Positions 51,025 through 58,382 of a stretch of 64,000 nt of DNA are shown in pieces. Every line of letters begins with the position of its first letter. The stretch's first letter is position 1. A model generated the notes under the pieces. It saw only the letters and a program-made list of their open reading frames with translations. It did no database searches and was not told the origin of the DNA. A program made the translations under genes and the position numbers. Origin of the DNA: a virus. Location of the stretch: positions 46,438 through 110,437 of IMG/VR virus record IMGVR_UViG_3300032323_001119; one strand, 5' to 3'.

Positions 51025-52827
51025 TTAGTCAAAAATTCTTACAAAGTTAGGGGTACTGTCAATTCCAGTGTTGCTTTCAGATATGGTAATGCCTGGGTCA
51101 TCCACTAGGAAAGAATTGTCTGAGCAATATAGCTTGTAGTTATGCTGAGCTTCTGACTCAGTAAAGTCTTTTACATAAAACGCTATATTGTTATATGTGC
51201 TTGATGAGCCATATACGGAGCCAGATTGATTTTGATTAAACTTAATATTATCTGCTGCTGAGTCCAAAACAATAACTATATGGTGGGATACTCCCTCAAG
51301 AAGAAATGATGATATATTTGTCTCGTCTGTACGATCTACTCCATTTACATATATTGATTGAATTCCTGTTTTACTAATTAGGCCTGCGCTTGACCATGAA
51401 ATCTCAGATGAGCTTGATGAGAATAATACGTTGTTTGTGCCTCTTGGCGAAAAGAACAATTCTACTGTTTTTGGACTTATTGGAAGATCTACAGAAAATC
51501 CATGACCGTCGTACATTGAAAGTCCATTGTACTTGTTTTGTATTCTGACTGGATAGTTGTAGTAGCCTAAAGAATAGTCATAGTCGGAATATATTTTTGC
51601 GCCAGAATTGTCGGCATAAAGATCGTTATTAGAATATAAATCTATTTCCAACCCATCAAAATATGGTAGGTCGAAAGAAGAGTCTGCTGTTGTCATGGTG
51701 ACACGAATATCTAGTATTGGGCTATTTAAGTTTTCATTTTTATTAAAGTATGGGATAGGAGAATTGTTGTGACAAACTGCCCACTCTTGTCCTGGAACAC
51801 TAACTTCAACTAAAATATTTTTAACATCTTGGCCATATTTAAGTCTAGATGAAACTATTGACTCTGGGTTTGCAACATAAAGTCTTTCTTCAAATGAAAA
51901 AGTTTTTTCTTCTGGCGTTTCCGTTAAAGCAAACTCTATTCTATTTAGTGCTGGGTTGTAATATGCATCTTCTGATACTAAGTCTTCCAATAACTTTATT
52001 CCAGGATATCTATAAGATATGTCTGGTCTTATTGTTAAAGAATTTAAAGAAAACAGGATGCCTTCGTTGGAATAAACAATTTGAGAGTACTTTGTTTCTT
52101 TGTACCCAGCTTTATAATGTTTGTTGGCTATCTCTTCATTAATTTCATAATCATATATGGCTGCTGAATCTACAATAAACCTTTTACCAATATTTGATGG
52201 GCCAATATTTAAGCTAGCGGACTCATTAGTAAACTTAAAACCATTTTCTATAAACTTTTCTGAGGCCAGCTTGCCATCAACATATAGGGACAACTTGTTT
52301 TTTGAAAATACTCCAGCAACATGCATTGCTTGTGTTTTAGTAATTTTGTGGTTTACATATACATCTTCTGAACACTTAAATATAATATTTTCATTTAGAT
52401 AAAATAATCCTATTTGATTTTGTAGGTCACCTAGCACTAAATATTCTTCTAGATCATTCGGGCTTGGGCTAAACCATATTTCAAATGAAAATGGGCTGTC
52501 TGGTCTTTTGTTTGTTGCAACCCCTAAAGCTTTTAGTTGTATTACTGTGTCTTCATTGATTTCAGTTCCTCTAACTCCCGCTCCAATAATAGGGAGAACC
52601 TCCATGTCAGATGTGTTTAGGGCATAGCCTTCCATAGCATTTCCAGAATAATCTATTATGGGCAAACCGCTAATGGCTGCATAAGAAATTCCATTATCTT
52701 TTAAATCTTGATATGTAGAATATAACGTTGTTAAATTAGAGTATACGCCAACTTCACCAGAACGAACTTCGTCTAGCAAAAAAAATGCAAGTGGGTTATC
52801 CTGTAAGACAGTGTATTTATATGACAT
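51025..52827 (-). CDS. LamG/concanavalin-like structural protein
   Basis: 600 residues. Two beta-sandwich stretches resemble LamG-type lectin folds: about residues 90-215 (SPFSFEIWFSPSPND, LSLYVDGKLASEKF) and about 455-560 (KTVELFFSPRGTNNVLFSSS, IQSIYVNGVDRTDETNI). It begins YKYTVLQDNPLAFFLLDEVR, a start often seen in phage surface lectin proteins. It probably binds host or environmental glycans as a head- or tail-attached protein. It follows the collagen/S74 gene by 3 bases. Confidence 0.75.
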   Translation of the reverse strand: MSYKYTVLQDNPLAFFLLDEVRSGEVGVYSNLTTLYSTYQDLKDNGISYAAISGLPIIDYSGNAMEGYALNTSDMEVLPIIGAGVRGTEINEDTVIQLKALGVATNKRPDSPFSFEIWFSPSPNDLEEYLVLGDLQNQIGLFYLNENIIFKCSEDVYVNHKITKTQAMHVAGVFSKNKLSLYVDGKLASEKFIENGFKFTNESASLNIGPSNIGKRFIVDSAAIYDYEINEEIANKHYKAGYKETKYSQIVYSNEGILFSLNSLTIRPDISYRYPGIKLLEDLVSEDAYYNPALNRIEFALTETPEEKTFSFEERLYVANPESIVSSRLKYGQDVKNILVEVSVPGQEWAVCHNNSPIPYFNKNENLNSPILDIRVTMTTADSSFDLPYFDGLEIDLYSNNDLYADNSGAKIYSDYDYSLGYYNYPVRIQNKYNGLSMYDGHGFSVDLPISPKTVELFFSPRGTNNVLFSSSSSEISWSSAGLISKTGIQSIYVNGVDRTDETNISSFLLEGVSHHIVIVLDSAADNIKFNQNQSGSVYGSSSTYNNIAFYVKDFTESEAQHNYKLYCSDNSFLVDDPGITISESNTGIDSTPNFVRIFD

Positions 52828-52830
52828 GTC

Positions 52831-53940
52831 TTAGATCTCTTCTAGTGCTTTAACTCTCGCTGTAAGCTCTTGTACCGCTTTAATTAATGGTGCTATAAAT
52901 TCTTCATACCTTAATGCTTGCTCAGAGTCTGGATCTTCTTTGTTTAAAAGCACCCATCCTCCAAAATCAACTTGAGCTTCATCAAGTACTTCTTTTACTT
53001 CTTGTGCTATTAGGCCATAGTGTGTTCTTGAGCCAGGAATAGAAATAGCATCTCCGTCAACTATTTCTTTACCGCCTTCTATAAACTTATAGCTTACTGG
53101 ATTTAAATTGTTTATAAAGTCAAGCCCAAGTGCTGACTGAGCAATTTCTGTTTTTAATCTTTGATCTGATGTGTTAATTGTTCCAGTATTGGAAAATATT
53201 GTTTTCCAAAATCTATTTGATGTTACTCCGTTTGGTGTGTCTATTGGCTGACCAAGATTGTAAAGATTGTTAAATGTTGGGTACCAACTAGAGTTTACGC
53301 CTAGCCCATTTGAAGTTGGTATGTTTAAAGATATTGTTGTAGGCACTGGATCTATTGTTGCACTTGAGCCAGGAATTCCTTGTGGGCCTTGAGGGCCCGT
53401 TAAGCCAGTTGCACCTCTAGGAATTGTAAATGCAAAAACTGCATTTGAAGCCGTACCAGTATTTGTCACTGAAGCATTAGTGCCTGCGGCACCTGTTGTT
53501 GTTGTTCCAACTGCTAAAGTTGTAGGACCCTGCGGACCAGCAGGACCCTGCGGACCAGCAGGCCCCTGTGGCAAGACAAGGTTGAGTGTCTGAGATGGGC
53601 TAGTGCCAGTAATAGTTGCAGATGCAGAACCACCTTGCTCAACGCTCCCAATCGACAAAACATTAGCTGGTCCAGGACCGCCAATTATTCCATCCACACC
53701 TCTTGGTAATGTTAAGTTTAATATTGCAGCTGATGCAGTTCCAACATTTACAACTGAAGCTGGAGTGCTTGCGCTAACGGTTGTTACAGAGCCTATTTCT
53801 AAGGTCCCTGCAGGCCCCTGTGGGCCTGGATGATCATCTAAGTATGCATCTACGTCGGCAGCTAGGTACCCAAGGTCCCTAGGGACATCTGGAGTATCTG
53901 TGTATTGAGGATATCTAAATCCTTTTCCTGTTTCACCCAT
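52831..53940 (-). CDS. Collagen-like fibre with S74 C-terminal chaperone
   Basis: 369 residues. Three Gly-X-Y stretches (GPQGPAG near residue 36, GPAGPQGPAGPQGP near 129, GLTGPQGPQGIPGSS near 180) alternate with beta repeats (ASTPASVVNVGTASAAILNL, LNLTLPRG-type). The C-terminal 110 residues are a Peptidase S74 intramolecular chaperone (SDQRLKTEIAQSA with Ser/Lys, HYGLIAQEV) ending in a coiled coil. The mature protein is probably a trimeric fibre. TGGTATAAT lies 6 bases before the ATG, a leaderless layout. Confidence 0.85.
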   Translation of the reverse strand: MGETGKGFRYPQYTDTPDVPRDLGYLAADVDAYLDDHPGPQGPAGTLEIGSVTTVSASTPASVVNVGTASAAILNLTLPRGVDGIIGGPGPANVLSIGSVEQGGSASATITGTSPSQTLNLVLPQGPAGPQGPAGPQGPTTLAVGTTTTGAAGTNASVTNTGTASNAVFAFTIPRGATGLTGPQGPQGIPGSSATIDPVPTTISLNIPTSNGLGVNSSWYPTFNNLYNLGQPIDTPNGVTSNRFWKTIFSNTGTINTSDQRLKTEIAQSALGLDFINNLNPVSYKFIEGGKEIVDGDAISIPGSRTHYGLIAQEVKEVLDEAQVDFGGWVLLNKEDPDSEQALRYEEFIAPLIKAVQELTARVKALEEI

Positions 53941-53946
53941 TTTTTT

Positions 53947-53955
53947 ATTATACCA
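53947..53955 (-). promoter_or_regulatory. Extended -10 promoter TGGTATAAT, leaderless layout
   Basis: A perfect TGGTATAAT, then six A bases, then the ATG at 53940. It lies just before the last codons of the upstream oxygenase gene. Confidence 0.6.
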
Positions 53956-53960
53956 CCTAA

Positions 53961-54611
53961 TTACTTAATATATACGTGTGCTGGGCTCATGTATCTTGTG
54001 CCAGATATAATTGGCTTTACTTCATGAATGAATGGCTCCTGAGAAGGGAACATTATCATACTGCCAGCTTTAGGCTTTATTGTTATGTTATGATTTGGAA
54101 AACTAATTTCTCCACCTTCATAGTCATCATTAATATATGCCACAAGCGAGAAAGCTAACTCTGTATGTCCATCTTGTCCATCAAAGTGCGGTCCCATTGA
54201 CTGCCCTTCATTCCAGGCCTTAATTTTAACATTATTTATGTCTAAATTATATTTGCTTTTGTCAAGCCCTTGACCATCGAGGTACCTATCTGTACACATT
54301 TCAAAAGCCATTAAGAAGCTATTTGCTATGTAAAGAGTTTTTTTGTCTACTATATCAGAGCCAGTAGATGTTTTTAGCTTAGAGCGATCTATATTTTTTG
54401 TTTTACCATAAACTAAGCTTGTATCATTGCTAGCTGTCCAATTTTCCCACTTAGATATTCTAGAGTAAGACAGTGGCTCTTCATCGATCTTGTCTATAAA
54501 TGATTTTAATTCTACTGGAAAACTTAAAGTGTTTTCCCAATACCAAATCTGTGGAGAAAGCACTTGAAGGTCAAACATTATAAATTGTTTAAACTCTACA
54601 TTTTTTTGCAT
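53961..54611 (-). CDS. 2OG-Fe(II) oxygenase, prolyl 4-hydroxylase type
   Basis: 216 residues. Complete active site: H-x-D in MGPHFDGQD, YINDDYEGGEISF, distal His in EPFIHEVKP, and Arg in GTRYMSPAH. Start overlaps the previous stop (TAATG). Last of a run of five such genes and the one next to the collagen-like fibre. Confidence 0.88.
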   Translation of the reverse strand: MQKNVEFKQFIMFDLQVLSPQIWYWENTLSFPVELKSFIDKIDEEPLSYSRISKWENWTASNDTSLVYGKTKNIDRSKLKTSTGSDIVDKKTLYIANSFLMAFEMCTDRYLDGQGLDKSKYNLDINNVKIKAWNEGQSMGPHFDGQDGHTELAFSLVAYINDDYEGGEISFPNHNITIKPKAGSMIMFPSQEPFIHEVKPIISGTRYMSPAHVYIK

Positions 54612-55360
54612 TACTCAACTTCCTTAGCTGGATATTTTTCTCCCTGTGGAGTTATTCTTAGTCCTTCTTCTCTGATAGCTTCCCATTCGGCAGCCTCTGT
54701 TTTTTGATATGCTCTTACTTCAGCAAGCTCAGCTGCCCATTCATCTCTTAATTCTTGTGGATAGTCTGACTCTTCTCTGTCATCCCAAAAAGATCCAAGA
54801 GTGTATCGAATTGCTTTCTTTACAGTTGTGACTTCATGAGTATTTTCAAATCCTCCAGCAAATGTTGCCATCCTTCCAGTTTTTGGAACAATAGTCAACC
54901 CATGCTTAAAGTTTAAAACCCCATCTTCAAAATCATCATTTAAATAAATAAATGTTGCATATCTACTTCTTGTAAATGCGCCAGACTTACCTTCGTTATC
55001 TGTATTGTCTGAATGCATATTTGCAAATGCACCTGGTGCCCATCTTTGAGAGTGCCAACTAATTTGTGACATCTGCTCAGGTTTTTTACCAGCCATATCG
55101 GCTGTTGCATCGATAACCCTCTGTCTTAAAACCTGAAAAAAATCTCCTGGTAATCCACAGGCGATTGTGTCTGGGTCATTTACTTCTGGCATTCCAGATG
55201 AATATGATTCGTAAAAAGAAATAGGCATCCATTTTAATTCTTCTTTTTGCATTTTTATGTCTAGGACTTTAATAACTGCAGCGCACTCTTCTGGAGTAAG
55301 GAAGTTGTCATAGACAACAATGTCTGATTTATGTCTTGTTATTTCCATATCTCTTTCCAT
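54611..55360 (-). CDS. 2OG-Fe(II) oxygenase, prolyl 4-hydroxylase type
   Basis: 249 residues. N-terminal IVVYDNFLTPEECAAVIKVL is the typical P4H entry; the active site has H-x-D in ANMHSDNTD, YLNDDFEDGVLNF, His in ENTHEVTTV and Arg in AIRYTLGSF. The C-terminal 45 residues are a charged helix. Among the group it is closest in pattern to prolyl 4-hydroxylases. TAATG overlap with the gene before it. Confidence 0.88.
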   Translation of the reverse strand: MERDMEITRHKSDIVVYDNFLTPEECAAVIKVLDIKMQKEELKWMPISFYESYSSGMPEVNDPDTIACGLPGDFFQVLRQRVIDATADMAGKKPEQMSQISWHSQRWAPGAFANMHSDNTDNEGKSGAFTRSRYATFIYLNDDFEDGVLNFKHGLTIVPKTGRMATFAGGFENTHEVTTVKKAIRYTLGSFWDDREESDYPQELRDEWAAELAEVRAYQKTEAAEWEAIREEGLRITPQGEKYPAKEVE

Positions 55361-56175
55361 TATTTGTTTTCTCCCTTTATATTTGCAAGGTCGTCGTAGA
55401 GTGTCGGTACGCCATTTTCTAAGTACCTCATGTTTCTTGGGTCCTCATACTTTATTCTTTCTGCTTCCATTTGAGCCCACTTGTATGCACCAAATCTTTT
55501 TTGGCTTTCAAGCCACTCTTTTGTTCCATCAAATGGGATCATTACAAAATTTCTTACAAAGAACTTTTCATTTTTTTCAATGGTTTTTACGCCGTGGTAA
55601 TATGGTTCTACTGATGGGAATACTAAAATATCTCCAGAAACTGGCTTATGATTAATAAGCTTTCCATCAACATAAAACTCTATGTCTCCACCATCATAAT
55701 CATCATTTATATACATGGTGCATGTTATAAAAAATTTATCTCCAGGCATATCTTTTTGAGAAGTTATATGGTCTGTGTGATATTGCATTGTCATGTTGTT
55801 GTCTAATGTATTAATCTGAGGATTATATTTTGAATAAGAGCATCCACTAAATCTCCATCCATCTGGCAACTCTATTCCATGCCTATCAACATAGTCCATC
55901 AAAACTTTAGTGTATGCGTCTTCTACTTCATCTACAAAGTTTTTTTCTTTAATAAACATTTCTTCAGACTCTTGGCCCGCTACTATTTCTTGAGGATTCT
56001 TTTTTTGAGTATAGGTACCAAAATGTGCCCATGGATCCCAAGTTTTTAAAAAATGCTTGCCTTCTGAAGTTCTTTCAGATTCTTTCATGACCTCATACAT
56101 TTTTTGTGGGTCAGCAAGAACATCTCTGTAAATTTCTACCTTTGGATAAATCTCTATATAGTTTAGCTTGCTCAT
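55360..56175 (-). CDS. 2OG-Fe(II) oxygenase, prolyl 4-hydroxylase type
   Basis: 271 residues. Active site: H-x-D in MQYHTDHIT, YINDDYDGGDIEF, His in PYYHGVKTI, and Arg in FFVRNFVMI. The C-terminal 40 residues (RFGAYKWAQMEAERIKYEDP) match the tail of the enzyme at 11981, suggesting these two are the closest pair. It overlaps the preceding gene by 4 bases. Confidence 0.88.
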   Translation of the reverse strand: MSKLNYIEIYPKVEIYRDVLADPQKMYEVMKESERTSEGKHFLKTWDPWAHFGTYTQKKNPQEIVAGQESEEMFIKEKNFVDEVEDAYTKVLMDYVDRHGIELPDGWRFSGCSYSKYNPQINTLDNNMTMQYHTDHITSQKDMPGDKFFITCTMYINDDYDGGDIEFYVDGKLINHKPVSGDILVFPSVEPYYHGVKTIEKNEKFFVRNFVMIPFDGTKEWLESQKRFGAYKWAQMEAERIKYEDPRNMRYLENGVPTLYDDLANIKGENK

Positions 56176-56846
56176 GGTTGTCTTTCTCCTGTGTGCTTAG
56201 ATATCGTCCAAAAGAATGGAGATGTAAATCGATTTCCAGATTTTACTGGTCTTACCCCGTGTGTATAATGCATGTCACCTGGGAAAAAATATGCCGCTCC
56301 AGCTACTGGCTGAAACTCAATTCCATGTTGAGGAAAATAAAGTTCTCCGCCCTCATAGTCATCGTTAAAATAAAAAAGTCCAGCTAAGTCGTACCAGGGA
56401 AAGTCGTTTGGCCTTCCCTTTTCTGGTCCAGAATGAAACTCTTTGTCTGCATGAGGTTCTTGTCTTGCTCCAATTGGCCACTTAACAATTGCTGGACCAG
56501 TTTCTTTTGCGTCAACATCAAAAAACTTATCTACCTCGATTTTTAGCCTGTCAATCATGCTATAAATAAGATCTAGTATTGTTGGGTCTGACTCTCTTAA
56601 AGAATTGATGGTGCAAACTCTGTCTTCCCATACCTTGTGGTCATACAAAACAAGTCCGTCTTCATCTACGTGTGTTTCTGTTATATCCCAAATTTTGTTC
56701 GATAATGCAAAATCCATTAGACGCTTTCTTTCTTCTAATGAAAGAAAATCTTTAATCTCAACTATGTTATCTATAGAATTGCCAAAAAAACCAGAAGGTG
56801 TAATAGATACTGGTCTGTCGTTATTCCATGCATTCTGTGTTTTCAT
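56172..56846 (-). CDS. 2OG-Fe(II) oxygenase, prolyl 4-hydroxylase type
   Basis: 224 residues. Active site: H-x-D in QEPHADKEF, YFNDDYEGGELYF, His in HYTHGVRPV, and Arg in GNRFTSPFF. The start has AGGAAG upstream and an extended -10 promoter. It is the first gene of a four-oxygenase operon that runs to the collagen-like fibre. Confidence 0.88.
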   Translation of the reverse strand: MKTQNAWNNDRPVSITPSGFFGNSIDNIVEIKDFLSLEERKRLMDFALSNKIWDITETHVDEDGLVLYDHKVWEDRVCTINSLRESDPTILDLIYSMIDRLKIEVDKFFDVDAKETGPAIVKWPIGARQEPHADKEFHSGPEKGRPNDFPWYDLAGLFYFNDDYEGGELYFPQHGIEFQPVAGAAYFFPGDMHYTHGVRPVKSGNRFTSPFFWTISKHTGERQP

Positions 56847-56869
56847 TTATTCCACTTCCTCTATAATTA

Positions 56870-56878
56870 ATTTTACCA
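56870..56878 (-). promoter_or_regulatory. Extended -10 promoter TGGTAAAAT for the oxygenase operon
   Basis: TGGTAAAAT on the minus strand, 23 bases before the ATG at 56846, in the short gap after the DUF6065-like gene. The -35 is weak. Confidence 0.5.
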
Positions 56879-56880
56879 CA

Positions 56881-57591
56881 CTATTTTTTGTCTTTTATGG
56901 GATTTACCGATAGCCTTAGTGCCTTTACCTGATGCTTGCCTATAGAATTTTTTAAATGGTCAACTGCATCTCTATAAAAATTTGACCAGGTGCCTGATCT
57001 ATTTAAGTCGTATATTATCTCAGAATACTTGTCTGAATCAAACTGGGATTCTGGAAGATTTTGCATTGGCTCAAAGTTAATTTCTGACCCCTGAAGATCT
57101 TCTAAATTTATTGGAAGTATCGTTATAATTGGTGTTCCAGCCTTTATTGTTATAACTTCATTAGGCTTTGTAATCATCCATGCTACTGGCAACTCTCCTC
57201 TAAAAAAAGAAGTGCTAATTAAAGTAGTAAAAGGAACTGCACCATCAACAAACAAATTAGGAACTGGCATAGAAAGCATTGTTATGTTTTCTTCAGTTTT
57301 AAACATTAAACCAGTATTAAAACTAATCGTACCATTTGCTCTTCCTGAGTAAGCATACTTTTCTCCAGATAAAATCTTTACGTGATCTGGGCTAGCATCG
57401 CTTATTCCGTCCCATATAAAAGATATGTCTTCTGGGAATGAGATTGACCATCCAAGTTGATTAGTTAGTCCAACTGGGAAACACTTATACGCATGAGCCT
57501 CCCAAGTGTCGTCCATCCATTTTCTTTTTATAGATAAAGGCTCGACTATGCCATAGCCATCTCTTATCTCAAAAGCTTTTATATCATACAT
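56881..57591 (-). CDS. DUF6065-like protein
   Basis: 236 residues. KCFPVGLTNQLGWSISFPED, ISFIWDGISDAS, ISFNTGLMFKT, PVAWMITKPNEVITIKAGTP and the C-terminal WSNFYRDAVDHLKNS match my recollection of the DUF6065 family, beta-sandwich proteins of unknown function found in marine bacteria and phages, often beside Fe/2OG oxygenases. There is no HxD iron site, so it is not itself one of the oxygenases. It lies inside their cluster, overlapping the next oxygenase gene by 8 bases. Confidence 0.65.
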   Translation of the reverse strand: MYDIKAFEIRDGYGIVEPLSIKRKWMDDTWEAHAYKCFPVGLTNQLGWSISFPEDISFIWDGISDASPDHVKILSGEKYAYSGRANGTISFNTGLMFKTEENITMLSMPVPNLFVDGAVPFTTLISTSFFRGELPVAWMITKPNEVITIKAGTPIITILPINLEDLQGSEINFEPMQNLPESQFDSDKYSEIIYDLNRSGTWSNFYRDAVDHLKNSIGKHQVKALRLSVNPIKDKK

Positions 57592-58297
57592 ATGAATTTT
57601 TACCAGACTTGGCGTCTTCCTCTACCCATTTAGATCTCATTTCCATAAACTCTTGTCTATGGGCATGATCATTATAGTCTAGCATCGTAACAATTGAAAA
57701 TTTCATTCCAGATTTTACTGGCATTGCTCTATGAGAAAAAAGATATGTGGATGGAAATATGTATAGGTCACCAGCTTTTGGCTTTATGTCTAGGCCAATT
57801 TTTGGAAAATATAAGTTGCCGCCTTCATAATCATCGTTTACATAAGCAACAAGTGAGACGGTGGCGCTATATGAAAATCCATGATCTGCATGTTCTTGGA
57901 AGTGTTGCCCTTCTCCATATCGAATGCAATTCATAACTTCCCAGTAATTCATCTTAACATTAAATTTTGCACAATAATCTTGTACTGCTAAATCTTGAGA
58001 ATATTTAAGGTCTTTCCATAGTTCGGAAACAAGCTTTTCTGTTTCTGTTCTTGGATTAGGAATATCTCCTACCTTTATATCTTCGCAATCTCTATAGTCT
58101 GGTCTTTTTTCACTATAACCTACAAAGCCAAATGTCCATAGAAATCTAGAATCATTGTCTTTTATAGCAGACTCCCCTATTTGATTGAGTCTTTCGATTA
58201 CATTTAGTTCTTTTTTAATTACGTCTCTGTAAACCCATACCCCTGGAAAAAGCTCTTCTTTTGAAGAAAATTTAAATTTATCTATAATGTTATTCAT
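57584..58297 (-). CDS. 2OG-Fe(II) oxygenase, prolyl 4-hydroxylase type
   Basis: 237 residues. Iron ligands H-x-D in FQEHADHGF and His in LFSHRAMPV are present, with YVNDDYEGGNLYF. The usual 2OG-binding Arg is replaced by Lys (SGMKFSIVT), so cosubstrate binding may differ. A promoter TTGACA-N18-TACAAT ends 7 bases before the ATG. First gene of the oxygenase/DUF6065 island. Confidence 0.86.
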   Translation of the reverse strand: MNNIIDKFKFSSKEELFPGVWVYRDVIKKELNVIERLNQIGESAIKDNDSRFLWTFGFVGYSEKRPDYRDCEDIKVGDIPNPRTETEKLVSELWKDLKYSQDLAVQDYCAKFNVKMNYWEVMNCIRYGEGQHFQEHADHGFSYSATVSLVAYVNDDYEGGNLYFPKIGLDIKPKAGDLYIFPSTYLFSHRAMPVKSGMKFSIVTMLDYNDHAHRQEFMEMRSKWVEEDAKSGKNSYV

Positions 58298-58304
58298 GAT
58301 ATTT

Positions 58305-58334
58305 ATTGTACCATTTACAAATTCACATTGTCAA
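58305..58334 (-). promoter_or_regulatory. Promoter TTGACA-N18-TACAAT (TGG extended), leaderless layout
   Basis: Perfect -35 TTGACA (58329-58334) and TACAAT (58305-58310) with TGG; 7 bases separate the -10 from the ATG at 58297. It lies directly after the Hint-protein terminator. Confidence 0.72.
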
Positions 58335-58339
58335 TAAGA

Positions 58340-58366
58340 AAGAGGGGGCAGATGCTGCCCCCTCTT
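58340..58366 (-). terminator. Terminator after the FFPP-Hint gene
   Basis: AAGAGGGGGCAG / CTGCCCCCTCTT, a 12-bp perfect stem with a 3-base loop, followed on the minus strand by TCTTATT. It is 17 bases after the stop codon of the Hint protein. Confidence 0.82.
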
Positions 58367-58382
58367 ATGTACTAATTTAAAA

